Shown here: positions 17,314-26,521 of the stretch, piece after piece
Numbering within the stretch: the first letter of the stretch is position 1
How the letters are laid out: each line of letters begins with the position of its first letter
DNA from: RGIG8709 sp045575975
GTDB taxonomy: Bacteria; Bacillota; Clostridia; Monoglobales; Monoglobaceae
Length of the DNA stretch: 64,000 bases
Assembly: GCA_045575975.1 (NCBI GenBank)
Contig: JAZNFO010000004.1
Coordinates: forward strand, 1-64,000
Direction of reading: 5' to 3'
Program-made: the position numbers and the translations under genes
Notes under the pieces: model-generated
Told to the model about the DNA's origin: nothing
What the model saw: only the letters and a program-made list of their open reading frames with translations
The model's database searches: none

Positions 17314-17892
17314 TTAGTCAAACAAAAAGCTCTGAACCTTGTCCGAGATAGCTTCTCTGTCTGCCTCGAAAATTTCATTGAATGTGCAATTTTCTTCTGT
17401 GTTTGAATATGCGATAATAAAGCCTTTTTCCTTTTCAGGAAGACTTTTTTCGGAAAGAGAAAGATTATTTTCTTTAAGGAAAGCTAAAAAGTCTTCTTTG
17501 ATAGAATTCTTATCCGCCTCTGAGAAAATAATTTCTCCCTCTGCCCCAGTTGAGTTTTTCTTTATAATATTTTTAAGGATATCCAGATATTCTGCACCCT
17601 CAAGGCTCAAAAGCTTTGCCTTGGCATTTTCTATAGCTTCGCCGATAAGCTCCTGCTTGCTTGAGAGAAAAATTCTTTTTGACAAAAGCTCTGCACGGCT
17701 TATTCCGCGGGAGATAATGTTTTTGGCATTTTTCTCTGTTTTTTCCTTTTCTGCTTCAAGAAAAGCCTTTGCGTTTTGTTTTGCTTCCTTTATAATTTCG
17801 TCAGCCTTTAATTTGGCATCTGCTATAATTGAGTCGCAGATTTTTTCGGAATCCTTGTTTATTCCTTTTAAAATATTTTCAATTCCTGACAA
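17314..17892 (-). CDS. ntpE: V-type ATP synthase subunit E (peripheral stalk)
   Basis: Peripheral-stalk subunit, 192 residues. The N-terminal half is a long charged helix (KLKADEIIKEAKQNAKAFLE) that pairs with the NtpF-type subunit. The C-terminal half is a mixed alpha/beta head-binding domain. The start is TTG 17892 preceded by GAGGGTG; a nearby ATG is out of frame. Sequence is poorly conserved in this family, so the call rests on coiled-coil form and operon position. Confidence 0.87.
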   Translation of the reverse strand: MSGIENILKGINKDSEKICDSIIADAKLKADEIIKEAKQNAKAFLEAEKEKTEKNAKNIISRGISRAELLSKRIFLSSKQELIGEAIENAKAKLLSLEGAEYLDILKNIIKKNSTGAEGEIIFSEADKNSIKEDFLAFLKENNLSLSEKSLPEKEKGFIIAYSNTEENCTFNEIFEADREAISDKVQSFLFD

Positions 17893-17922
17893 ATCATCAC
17901 CCTCTTATTTCAAATATAATTT

Positions 17923-18390
17923 TTAGATACCGAATATTGCAAGAATTGAAATAAGAAGAGCAAGGATGGCATAGGTTTCAACCATAGCCGCAAAGATAAT
18001 AGATTTACCCATCTGTTCGGGGCGTTTTGCAACAAGGTTAACACCTGAAACCGCAGCTCTTGCCTGACGGATAGCAGACCAGAGACCAACAAAAGCCATA
18101 GGAAGACAAGCTGCAAAATAAGCAAGACCGTCCATAAGTGTGAGCTGTGTGGGTGTTCCGCCGAGGAGCCCTGTCTGTGAAAGCACGATAAATGCAATAA
18201 GAAGTCCGTAAATACCCTGTGTACCCGGGAGAAGCTGAAGGATTAAAACCTTGCTGAACTTCTGCGGGTCCTCTGTAACAACTCCTGCTGCCGCTTCACC
18301 AACCATACCAACGCCGATAGCAGAACCGATTCCTGCCATTAATGCAGCAAGTGCTGCTCCTGCCAATGCAAATACTAATCCAATACTCAT
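17923..18390 (-). CDS. ntpK: V-type ATP synthase rotor ring subunit K (sodium-type)
   Basis: Membrane rotor proteolipid, 155 residues with four helices from a duplicated hairpin. Only the second hairpin keeps the ion-binding acid (E138 in MVETYAIL). Compared with Enterococcus hirae NtpK, the sodium ligands L54, T57, Q58 (LLPGTQGIYG), Q109 and E138 are all present. This points to sodium rather than proton coupling. It lies between ntpI and ntpE. Confidence 0.94.
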   Translation of the reverse strand: MSIGLVFALAGAALAALMAGIGSAIGVGMVGEAAAGVVTEDPQKFSKVLILQLLPGTQGIYGLLIAFIVLSQTGLLGGTPTQLTLMDGLAYFAACLPMAFVGLWSAIRQARAAVSGVNLVAKRPEQMGKSIIFAAMVETYAILALLISILAIFGI

Positions 18391-18395
18391 AATTT

Positions 18396-20435
18396 TTAAA
18401 CATCCTCTCTGATTTTATAATATTTTGTATTTGTTTTAAAGGGGGTGTATTTTTCTCCGCCACCCTCATAAAATTTACCAAAAAATTCAACAAACTGAAG
18501 TCTGTTAGTGTGAACATAAGCACCAAGAAGATTTATGCCGATGTTCAGGGTGTGTCCTACAATGAATACTATCATAAATAGTATAAATCCTAAAGCTCCG
18601 CTTCCAAGCATACTGCCCATTTTATTGAAAACCTGAGCAATAACGCCTGTTGCAAGTCCGAGGGCAAGGAGTCTTGAATAGGAAAGAATATCACTTAAAT
18701 ATCCTGTAACGCCGTAAAGCTCGTAAGCTCCTTTTGCTAGGCGCTTAAAAATATTTTTTGAGCTTCTTCCTGCCGTAAGAATAATTCCTAATGCTCCGAT
18801 TATCATAGCCCACAACGAGATTTTTGACACAATCGGCGGGAGCTTAAATGAAAGTCCTGTCATATCAAGGAACATATCAAGAGTTAAAAGATAGCATATA
18901 GCTCCTCCCACCAGAAGATACCAGAACACAACATCATATAAGGCATCCTTATATTGTTTGTTTTTGATGCAGGCTATAAGCTTCATAAAAAGACCTGTAA
19001 AGATATGAACGATGCCAAACGCGAAAGAGAAAACAAGCATTTTCATCGGGTCCTTGATAGGCTCAAACCAAAGTGGCTTGAATGTTATTTCCTTTCCGAA
19101 ATAGGTTGATGAAATAACGGTTACTGCATCTCCGAAAAATCCGCCGAACATAGCACCCCAGAATGCGGTTGAAATCCCGCAGTATAAATACATCTTAAGA
19201 GTTTTTTTCAGGGACTCTTCCATATTTTTAAACTTAAATAGAGCAAAGCCGCAGCCAAGAACCATTATAAGTCCGTATGCAAGGTCTGAAAGCATAAGTC
19301 CGAATAAAACATAGTAGAAAAGAGACATTGCAAAGGTGGGGTCAAGCTCGCCCTTTTTGGGGAGACTGAAGGTTTCAAGAACGCCCTCGCAGGGGGCTGC
19401 AAATGCATTGTTCTTTAAGAGAACGGGAACTTCTTCATCTTTCTCGGGAATGAAAAGTTCAACCGCCGCATTATATCGTCTTGTAAATTCCGCCTCTAAA
19501 TCTTTAGCCCTGTTTTCAGGAACATATCCCGTTAGCATAAAGGTCTTTTCTGTCTGATTAAGGGAAGATAATGCTCTGTATTTTTCTATTCTCATAGAAT
19601 AGTAGTCAATCATAAACTTAAAAGCGCTTCTCATTCCCACTAAGGTTTTAAGCTCTTTTTCATCATCCTTAATTTCGTCCTCAAGCTTTCTGATTTTCTC
19701 CTTAGTTTCTTCTATTAAAATAGAGGGAAGCTTGTCTGCCGACACCTGCGGATTTGCAAAGCCTGTTTCCCTGAGGGCTGATTTTACTGTATCCTCCGAG
19801 GCCCTTTCACAGAAGATAATGCAGGCCGTCTGGTTCTCATCAGATGAGATAATTTCAACATCCACAAAAAGCCTGTCTTTTCCCTTGTCTTTCTCTGCCT
19901 TTTCTAATGCTTTGTCATAGGCGGTAATAATTTCCTCCAGAGTCCTTTTTTCGGGGAATGTTCCAAAAAGTGCCGAAACCTTTGCTGTTCCTTTGTGGTT
20001 TAAGGGAATGTCAAGCTTATCCCAGGGGAGAAGACCTTCTGCCTGAATATTAAGTCTTGAGATTTCCGCCTTTTTCTCACCGATATTTTTATAAAGGGAG
20101 AGAACTTTGGTTGCCTCCTGGGTTATGCTGTCTGTTTCCGATGCGAAAACATAATAATTTTCAAGAGACAAATCTTTTTTCCCTTTAAGAGCTTCAAAGG
20201 CAGATTTGTTTTCAGGACTAATATCTTCAAGAATGGAAAGTGCCTGCTCAAAAACTGATGAAGCCTTCAAAAAGGTGCTGACAGCACCCTGAGTATCAGG
20301 TGATGAAAGCTTTTCGGAAGAGGGGGAGGCTTTTTTTATATCAACAACGCCGCGGCGCTGAAGTGCTTCGAGAATTTTCTTGCGGTCTTTCAAAAGTCCG
20401 TAAATGTTAACTCTCAGCATAGGTAAAACTGCCAT
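18396..20435 (-). CDS. ntpI: V-type ATP synthase subunit I (membrane stator)
   Basis: Stator subunit carrying the ion half-channels. The 679 residues comprise a cytoplasmic coiled-coil half (about 1-360) and a membrane half. The membrane half starts near DPTFAMSLFYYVLFGLMLSDLAYG and includes FFGDAVTVISS and LSYSRLLALGLATGVIAQVFN, which carries the conserved arginine region. It is preceded by ntpF and followed 5 bases later by ntpK. Length is normal for bacterial subunit I. Confidence 0.95.
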   Translation of the reverse strand: MAVLPMLRVNIYGLLKDRKKILEALQRRGVVDIKKASPSSEKLSSPDTQGAVSTFLKASSVFEQALSILEDISPENKSAFEALKGKKDLSLENYYVFASETDSITQEATKVLSLYKNIGEKKAEISRLNIQAEGLLPWDKLDIPLNHKGTAKVSALFGTFPEKRTLEEIITAYDKALEKAEKDKGKDRLFVDVEIISSDENQTACIIFCERASEDTVKSALRETGFANPQVSADKLPSILIEETKEKIRKLEDEIKDDEKELKTLVGMRSAFKFMIDYYSMRIEKYRALSSLNQTEKTFMLTGYVPENRAKDLEAEFTRRYNAAVELFIPEKDEEVPVLLKNNAFAAPCEGVLETFSLPKKGELDPTFAMSLFYYVLFGLMLSDLAYGLIMVLGCGFALFKFKNMEESLKKTLKMYLYCGISTAFWGAMFGGFFGDAVTVISSTYFGKEITFKPLWFEPIKDPMKMLVFSFAFGIVHIFTGLFMKLIACIKNKQYKDALYDVVFWYLLVGGAICYLLTLDMFLDMTGLSFKLPPIVSKISLWAMIIGALGIILTAGRSSKNIFKRLAKGAYELYGVTGYLSDILSYSRLLALGLATGVIAQVFNKMGSMLGSGALGFILFMIVFIVGHTLNIGINLLGAYVHTNRLQFVEFFGKFYEGGGEKYTPFKTNTKYYKIREDV

Positions 20436-20457
20436 ACTGTATCCTTCCTTTTTATAA

Positions 20458-20766
20458 TTATATTATTTGATTAATGATGAAAGATGAGGCATCAGAAAGC
20501 TTTTTGGAAAGAGCATCTTTAACTTTTTTTGCCTCTTCTTCAGCCTGGCTTTTGGCGTCTGAAAGCGTTTTGTCAGCTTTTTTCTCTGCCTCTGATATAA
20601 TCTTCAGAGTTTTTTCTTTTGCCTCAGATTTTGCGTTTTCAAAAATAAGAGCGGCTTTTTCCTTTGCCTCTTCAATAATCCTTGCGGCATCAGCCTTCGC
20701 TTTAAGCTCATTATCCTTTGCACGCTTTTCTGCATCCAGAATTTTATTAACTGTTTCCAAAGCCAA
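20458..20766 (-). CDS. ntpF: V-type ATP synthase peripheral-stalk coiled coil (H/G-like)
   Basis: First gene of the ATPase operon. About 102 residues of continuous coiled coil rich in Ala, Lys and Glu (NELKAKADAARIIEEAKEKA), fitting the stalk helix that pairs with subunit E. I prefer the TTG at 20766 because AAAGGAG is then about 10 bases away; an ATG at 20775 directly abuts the ribosome site. The family is recognised by form and context rather than exact motifs. Confidence 0.85.
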   Translation of the reverse strand: MALETVNKILDAEKRAKDNELKAKADAARIIEEAKEKAALIFENAKSEAKEKTLKIISEAEKKADKTLSDAKSQAEEEAKKVKDALSKKLSDASSFIINQII

Positions 20767-20802
20767 AATAAACATCTCCTTTCGGCTTTTTAAATTACAT
20801 TT

Positions 20803-20831
20803 ATTTTACCCAAATTTAACAAAAATGTCAA
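20803..20831 (-). promoter_or_regulatory. Promoter of the V-type ATPase operon
   Basis: On the minus strand TTGACA (20831-20826), a 17-base spacer, then TAAAAT (20808-20803). It is divergent from the LCP gene promoter. Confidence 0.82.
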
Positions 20832-20908
20832 TAATTTATTCTATCCCAATTGGTAAAATTTATGCATAAATCCTTGTTTGAAATTAAGGAAAATAAGTCT
20901 AATTTATA

Positions 20909-20937
20909 TTGACTTTTTTTATGTGTTTTGGTATAAT
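20909..20937 (+). promoter_or_regulatory. Promoter of the LCP gene
   Basis: TTGACT (20909-20914), 17 bases, TATAAT (20932-20937), with an extended TGg before the -10 box. AGGAG lies upstream of the 20970 start. Confidence 0.87.
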
Positions 20938-20969
20938 TCGAGAGAAGAACAAATAGGAGAAAAAGTGTA

Positions 20970-21947
20970 ATGACAAGAAAGACAAAAACCATATTATTGT
21001 TCATAGGTATAATATTTGTATTCTCAGCCACGGTTTTGGGTTCCTTTTCCGCCAAAACCCTCTCAGGCTTTTATTTTGGAGAACAAATTGAGATAGAATC
21101 AGTAGATAAGCAGGAGGGTGACGGTGTAGGCATTGTAAACATTTTGCTTCTTGGTGTTGACAAGGGCGGTATGAGAAGTGACACTATAATGCTTGCAAGT
21201 CTTAACGGAAAAACAAAAAGCATAAACATTCTCTCAATTCCGAGAGACACAAGAGTTCCTATGGGAAGTGGATACGGAAAGATAAATTCAGCTATCGGAG
21301 TTGGTGCTCAGGAGGTTAAAAGGGGAAGACTTAAAGAACCTGAGGAGCTTACAATTCAAAAGGTCAAATTATTAACGGGAATGCCTGTTCATTATTTTAT
21401 GACCGTTGATTTTGATGCCTTTATTGAGATTATAGATGAGCTTGGGGGCGTTGATTTTGAAGTTCCCTTTGATATGGTGTATGACGATCCGGTTCAGAAT
21501 TTACACATAAATCTTAAAAAAGGAATGCAACACTTAAACGGAAAGCAGTCTCACGATTTTGTCAGATTCAGACAAGGAAATCCGGGGTATAAGGGTTATG
21601 CAATGGGTGACCTTGGAAGAATTGAGGCACAGCAGAAGTTTATCCGTGCCCTTGCAGAACAGAAGCTTAAGCCTCAGTATCTGTTAAGAGCTGGAGATAT
21701 CTTCGCAACGGTTAAGAAGAATGTGAGAACAAATTATTCTGCCAAGGATTTGGTTAAGCATCTTGGAACGATTTCAAGTGTTATTTCGGGGGATATACAG
21801 GTTCACCAGATGCCGGGCAGAACGGCAATGATAGGCGGTGGAAGCTATGTTATTTGTGACGATAAGAAAATGGCAGAGCTTGTCAGGGAATATTTCTACC
21901 CAACCGACAAAAAGGATGAAGAAAAAGCATCCGATAAGGACAAATAA
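20970..21947 (+). CDS. LytR-CpsA-Psr family cell-wall ligase
   Basis: Membrane-anchored enzyme of the family that transfers undecaprenyl-linked glycopolymers onto peptidoglycan. One N-terminal membrane helix (about 7-28) precedes the extracellular LCP domain. Hallmarks are NILLLGVDKGGMRSDTIMLA, LSIPRDTRV and a later HDFVRFRQGNPGYKGYAMGDLGRIEAQ with the lipid-phosphate-binding arginines. The acidic/basic tail is low complexity. The next genes are a polysaccharide-type ABC ATPase and glycosyltransferases, which suits a surface-polymer role. Confidence 0.93.
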   Translation: MTRKTKTILLFIGIIFVFSATVLGSFSAKTLSGFYFGEQIEIESVDKQEGDGVGIVNILLLGVDKGGMRSDTIMLASLNGKTKSINILSIPRDTRVPMGSGYGKINSAIGVGAQEVKRGRLKEPEELTIQKVKLLTGMPVHYFMTVDFDAFIEIIDELGGVDFEVPFDMVYDDPVQNLHINLKKGMQHLNGKQSHDFVRFRQGNPGYKGYAMGDLGRIEAQQKFIRALAEQKLKPQYLLRAGDIFATVKKNVRTNYSAKDLVKHLGTISSVISGDIQVHQMPGRTAMIGGGSYVICDDKKMAELVREYFYPTDKKDEEKASDKDK

Positions 21948-21952
21948 AAGTG

Positions 21953-21996
21953 AAAAAAGCACGGTTATCCATAAATTTATGGGTTCGTGCTTTTTG
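21953..21996 (+). terminator. Terminator after the LCP gene
   Basis: AAAAAGCACG (21954-21963) pairs with CGTGCTTTTT (21986-21995). An inner palindrome, CCATAAATTTATGG (21969-21982), extends the hairpin, and TTTTTG follows. Confidence 0.82.
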
Positions 21997-22037
21997 TTGA
22001 CTTATTTAATTTAATTCGGGAAAAAACAGGTGAAAAA

Positions 22038-23279
22038 ATGGAAAAAGTAATTGAAGCAAAAAATCTTGAAAAAGTTTATAAGCTGTATAAAAACCCAAAG
22101 GACAGATTGAAAGAAACTCTTTTCCCTATGGGAAAAATTCGTCATAAAAGCTTTTCTGCTCTTTCTAATATAAGCTTTTCGGTTGAAAAAGGGGAGTCTG
22201 TTGGTATAATCGGGAAAAACGGCTCAGGGAAGTCCACCCTTTTGAAGATTTTAACAGGGGTTATAACAGAAAGCGGAGGAAGTCTTGAAACAAAGGGCAG
22301 AATTGCAGCACTTATTGAGCTTGGTGCAGGTTTTAATCCTGAATACACAGGGCTTGAAAATATTTATCTCAATGCTGCTATTATGGGCTGCGGGAAGGCT
22401 GAAACCGAGAAAAAGCTTGGCAGTATTCTTGAGTTTGCGGAAATCGGCGATTTTATATATCAGCCGGTTAAAACCTATTCAAGCGGTATGTTTGTTCGCC
22501 TTGCTTTTTCGGTTGCAATCCATGTGGACCCCGATATCTTAATAGTCGACGAGGCACTGGCGGTTGGGGACTATCGTTTTCAGGCAAAGTGCTATAATAA
22601 GTTTGAAGAGCTTAAGGCTATGGGAAAAACGGTTCTCTTTGTTTCCCACGATATAGATGCAGTCAGAAGATTTTGCACAAGGGCAATATGGCTCGATGCA
22701 TCAAAGCTTATTATGGACGGGGATGTTTCGGAGGTTACCTCAAGGTATATGGAATATATAACTGACCCCGACAAGAAATCTCCCGAGGGAAATGTTGAGG
22801 GTAAAAAGGAAAAAGTTATCGGGCAGGAATTTGAGCCTATAAACCGTTTTGGCTCTCACATAGGGGTAGTTAAAGAGTTCGTCTTGAAAAAAGACGGAAA
22901 GAAGAGCTGTGACTTTTTCGTTGGAGATAAGGTTGAGGCAGAAATTCTTATAAATGTTCCAAAGGACATATCCCTTGACGGTTTGTCGGTTTCTATGGGA
23001 CTAAAGGATAAAAACGGGCTTGACCTTTTTGTCACATCCACCTGGGACAAGAAAATTGTCCTTGATAAATCGGGGGATATGAAAATCAATGTAAGTTTTA
23101 TGAATTATCTTAACAAGGGTACATACACGGTTACCTGTGCACTTGAAAACAGAAGCACGGCACCTATCAGTTATTATGATTATATTGAAGGTGCGGCTTA
23201 TTTAAAGGTGGGGGCAGAAACAGAGCTTTTCGGTTTTGTTCAGCTACCCTCTGAGATAGATGCTTGTTGGGAGGGGTAG
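22038..23279 (+). CDS. Polysaccharide ABC exporter ATPase (Wzt/TagH-like)
   Basis: ATPase of an export system for lipid-linked surface glycans. The start is ATG 22038 (MEKVIEAKNLEKVYKLYKNP) with AGGTGA upstream. Motifs are Walker A GKNGSGKST (59-67), signature YSSGMFVRLAFSVA, Walker B ILIVDEALAVGD and switch VSHD. Residues from about 260 onward form a beta-rich extra domain like the glycan-binding domain of Wzt. No permease is adjacent; a possible partner lies at 44585-45337. The downstream gene follows after only 5 bases. Confidence 0.92.
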   Translation: MEKVIEAKNLEKVYKLYKNPKDRLKETLFPMGKIRHKSFSALSNISFSVEKGESVGIIGKNGSGKSTLLKILTGVITESGGSLETKGRIAALIELGAGFNPEYTGLENIYLNAAIMGCGKAETEKKLGSILEFAEIGDFIYQPVKTYSSGMFVRLAFSVAIHVDPDILIVDEALAVGDYRFQAKCYNKFEELKAMGKTVLFVSHDIDAVRRFCTRAIWLDASKLIMDGDVSEVTSRYMEYITDPDKKSPEGNVEGKKEKVIGQEFEPINRFGSHIGVVKEFVLKKDGKKSCDFFVGDKVEAEILINVPKDISLDGLSVSMGLKDKNGLDLFVTSTWDKKIVLDKSGDMKINVSFMNYLNKGTYTVTCALENRSTAPISYYDYIEGAAYLKVGAETELFGFVQLPSEIDACWEG

Positions 23280-23284
23280 AAACC

Positions 23285-26200
23285 TTGAGCGGTGAAATTA
23301 ATTCAAAGGAATATTGGGATGAACGCTTCGGCTCAGGGGACTGGGACGAAAAGGAGGGAAGGGAGCAAAGTCTTTTCTTCTACAGGTTGGCTCTTTCCCT
23401 TATTCCCGATTGGCTGAAAGAGGAAATAAAAAAAGAGAGACTTTCTGTTCTTGACCTTGGCTGTGCCGAGGGAGAGGGGGTAAGTCTTTTTGGCGAGTTT
23501 TTTAAAACTGATAAAATTTCGGGAGCGGATATTTCTGCTGCCGCTATTTCCCGTGCAAAAGAGTTTTATCCTGAATATAATTTTTTTGAAGCGGATGTAA
23601 ATAATCTGCCGGAAGATTTTGATGTGATTTTAACATCAAACACACTTGAGCATTTTGAAAATCCGGATGAAGCAATAAAAAACATTCTGCCACATTGCAG
23701 AAAATATTTCATTATGCTTATTCCCTTCAGGGAAAGGGAGCGAATGGAGGAACATTTTTATACATTTGAATATGACTTTTTCCCTGAAAAAAATCAGGAC
23801 TTCAGGCTGGTGTATTATAAAGAAACAGATTGCACAGATATGGAAAAAACTCAGTGGCCGGGGGAAGAAATTCTTCTTGTTTATGCAAGAGAGGGTGCTT
23901 TGAAAGAGGGGCGTTCTCTTTCGGATATAGAAAACGGAAACTGGGATATAGTTATGTCCGAAAGACAGGATTTTTCCGAGAAGAAAAAGAACTTTGAAAA
24001 TTCGGAAGCGATTTTGAAGGAAAAGGATGAAGAAATCAAGGCATTAAAGGAAAAAATCGAAGAAGACAGAAATGCAATAATGCAAATTCAGTTTGAGGCA
24101 GCACAGCACAAGCAGGCAGAGCTTGATTCAAGGGAAACCTATGTATGGAAAACGGGTTTGAAAATTGAAAAAATCTTAAGAAAAACAGGTATATCCTTTG
24201 TCCGTTCACTACTTGCTCTTTCGGACTATAAGAGAATAGGTCTTATTCTTGCAATAAAAAAGGGAATAAATGAGGCGCTGAGAAGAGTTAACGCATCAAA
24301 GAATAAAAGGCTTAAACAAAAGCTTTGCAGAGAGAAGTTTCAGGGCTATAAAAAAGCAAGACAGGATACATATCCTCTTTCTCGGAAAGGCTTTGATGTT
24401 CCTGCTGAAAAAGGACTTATATCGGTTGTTCTCCCTGTTTATAACGGAGAGGATTTGGTTTCCTTTGCAATCGAATCGGTTCTTTCGCAAACCGAGAAAG
24501 AATTTGAACTTATAATTGTTAACGATGGTTCAACAGACAGAACGGCGGAAATTATAGAGGAATATGCAAAAAGGGACAGGCGAATAACCGTTATCAACCA
24601 GGAAAACGAAAAACTTCCGTCGGCTCTTTCAAAGGGCTTTTCTGTGGCGAGGGGCGAATTTTTCACCTGGATAAGTGCAGATAATATTATGCTTCCTGAT
24701 GCTCTTTTCACAATGAAGAAAGAGCTTATGAACTCAGACTCCGCAATGGTTTTCGGTAATATGAAAATAATCGGAAGAAGCGGAAAGACCAAAAGAGGAC
24801 ATTTTTGGTATGAAAAGCCGTGGTTTAGCGGAAATGTTATATTGCCTGGTGATGTTAATGCCCTTAATACCTATGCAAATAACACGGTAGGTGCCTGCTT
24901 TATGTACAGAGCAAGTGCCGCGTGGGTGCTTGGGGATTATTCAAAATATAAAAACACCCTCGAAAGCTATGACTACTGGATGAGGCTTAACTGTCTCTTC
25001 GGAATTTCTCACACAGAGGAAAAGGCTCCTATGTATTTATACAGACGCCACGAAAATTCAATGACCTCAAGGGATAAGGAGCTTGGAATAACAAAGAATC
25101 GATACAAGCTTATGGTTCTTGATGACTTCAGAAGAGATTTTTATATGTGGCCTCTTATCTGGATTGTGGAATGTGAAGAGGAAAATAATCAGGAATGCGA
25201 AGAGTTTAAAAGGGCACTGAATGATGCTGGCCATATGATGATAAGCTTGGAGGGGCTTGAAAATTTAAGTCTTCCTGAGGTGGCATCAGGGGCAACATAT
25301 GTGTATTTTGGTGAAAATCCTGATATAAAAAGAGTTCAGGCAGCAGGTAGAAAGGCAAAAACAATTCTTGTTTCAAAAACAGTGAAGGATGTTCCCTGCT
25401 TTGACCTTTATGTAACAACAAATAAAAAAGAAAAGCTTGAGAGATTAGAAGATTACAAAGGCTGGTTCTATGCAGAAGACGGAAAGAGTGTGTTCTCACT
25501 TTGTGATTGTAAAATAAAAAACAACCTTCTTTATCAGTTTGAGGGAATGATAGAAAACGATGCCGAAAACGAGAAGAAAATAAGTATAATCATATGCACA
25601 TATTTAAGGGGAGAAAAGCTTGTTGAGGCACTTTGGTCCTGTCTCAGACAGTCTTTCAGCAAAAAGGAATATGAAATACTGATTGTTGACAATGCTCCCT
25701 TTGAATCAGGCATAAGGGAGGAAATCGAAAGCTTTGGCGAGAAATATTCTCAGTTTGAGGGGCTTATAAGGTATATCCAGGTTCCGCAGAAAGGCTTGTC
25801 AGCTGCAAGAAATGCGGGAATGTGGAATGCTAAAGGGGAATATCTTTTATTTCTTGATGATGATGCACTTTGTGATTATTATTTGCTGGAAGAAATATAT
25901 GCCGCATTCAAATATCACCCCGAGGCTGGAATTGTGGGCGGTCAGGTTATCCTTGAAGTACCGTTCCCGAGACCTGCGGTGTTATTAAAAGGCTTTGAAT
26001 CCTTGTGGAGTCAGTTCAAAGTGTCATACACAAGGTATAAGGAAGCAACTCAGCAGTTTGAATTTCCATATGGGGCAAACTATTCCGCAAGAAAAAAAGC
26101 CCTCTGGCGTGCAGGCGGGTTCAGAATGTGTTACGGCAGAGTGGGAAAGGACTTTGCAGGAGGGGAAGAAACAGCTCTTTGTTTTAAGATGTTGCAGATA

Positions 26201-26521
26201 GGCTACACCATAGGAATTCAGCCAAATGCGAAGGTTCTCCACCGTGTTGATGAAGACAGATTCAGCAAGGAGCATGTGAAAAAGACTATCCGTGCAGGAC
26301 TTTTAACCACCTATCGTTTTTATAAGGATTTGCACACGGATATAGGTTGGACATTATCTTATGTGAGAAATCAAATAAGGATAACGGGAAAGGAAATTAA
26401 AAAGCTTGTGAAAAAGCAGGCTTCGGGAACAGAAATTTATTATAAAAAGTGTTATCTTGAGGCGTGGAAAGAAATATATGATATTATGAAGACGGAAAAA
26501 GGGGCAGGAAAAAATGTTTGA
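23285..26521 (+). CDS. Fused SAM methyltransferase and double GT2 glycosyltransferase
   Basis: A 1078-residue protein starting at TTG 23285, supported by GGGAGGGG at 23269-23276. Residues 1-200 form a class I SAM methyltransferase (VLDLGCAEGEGV at 55-66, ILTSNTLEHFENPDEA). A coiled coil spans about 230-285. The first GT2 domain starts at about 377 (GLISVVLPVYNGEDLV), with SADN at 464-467 at the usual metal-site position. The second starts at about 764 (KKISIIICTYLRGEKLV), with DDD at 858-860. Donor and acceptor sugars are unknown. It likely acts at the inner membrane with the ABC exporter. The next gene is a close paralogue. Confidence 0.88.
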   Translation: MSGEINSKEYWDERFGSGDWDEKEGREQSLFFYRLALSLIPDWLKEEIKKERLSVLDLGCAEGEGVSLFGEFFKTDKISGADISAAAISRAKEFYPEYNFFEADVNNLPEDFDVILTSNTLEHFENPDEAIKNILPHCRKYFIMLIPFRERERMEEHFYTFEYDFFPEKNQDFRLVYYKETDCTDMEKTQWPGEEILLVYAREGALKEGRSLSDIENGNWDIVMSERQDFSEKKKNFENSEAILKEKDEEIKALKEKIEEDRNAIMQIQFEAAQHKQAELDSRETYVWKTGLKIEKILRKTGISFVRSLLALSDYKRIGLILAIKKGINEALRRVNASKNKRLKQKLCREKFQGYKKARQDTYPLSRKGFDVPAEKGLISVVLPVYNGEDLVSFAIESVLSQTEKEFELIIVNDGSTDRTAEIIEEYAKRDRRITVINQENEKLPSALSKGFSVARGEFFTWISADNIMLPDALFTMKKELMNSDSAMVFGNMKIIGRSGKTKRGHFWYEKPWFSGNVILPGDVNALNTYANNTVGACFMYRASAAWVLGDYSKYKNTLESYDYWMRLNCLFGISHTEEKAPMYLYRRHENSMTSRDKELGITKNRYKLMVLDDFRRDFYMWPLIWIVECEEENNQECEEFKRALNDAGHMMISLEGLENLSLPEVASGATYVYFGENPDIKRVQAAGRKAKTILVSKTVKDVPCFDLYVTTNKKEKLERLEDYKGWFYAEDGKSVFSLCDCKIKNNLLYQFEGMIENDAENEKKISIIICTYLRGEKLVEALWSCLRQSFSKKEYEILIVDNAPFESGIREEIESFGEKYSQFEGLIRYIQVPQKGLSAARNAGMWNAKGEYLLFLDDDALCDYYLLEEIYAAFKYHPEAGIVGGQVILEVPFPRPAVLLKGFESLWSQFKVSYTRYKEATQQFEFPYGANYSARKKALWRAGGFRMCYGRVGKDFAGGEETALCFKMLQIGYTIGIQPNAKVLHRVDEDRFSKEHVKKTIRAGLLTTYRFYKDLHTDIGWTLSYVRNQIRITGKEIKKLVKKQASGTEIYYKKCYLEAWKEIYDIMKTEKGAGKNV

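Noticed and set aside
17339..17926. 195-residue plus-strand frame opposite ntpE
   Set aside because: Antisense shadow of the stalk subunit with skewed Ser/Phe composition.
20474..20869. 131-residue Ser/Ala/Phe-rich frame opposite ntpF
   Set aside because: Shadow of a lysine- and alanine-rich coiled coil on the other strand; no start signal.
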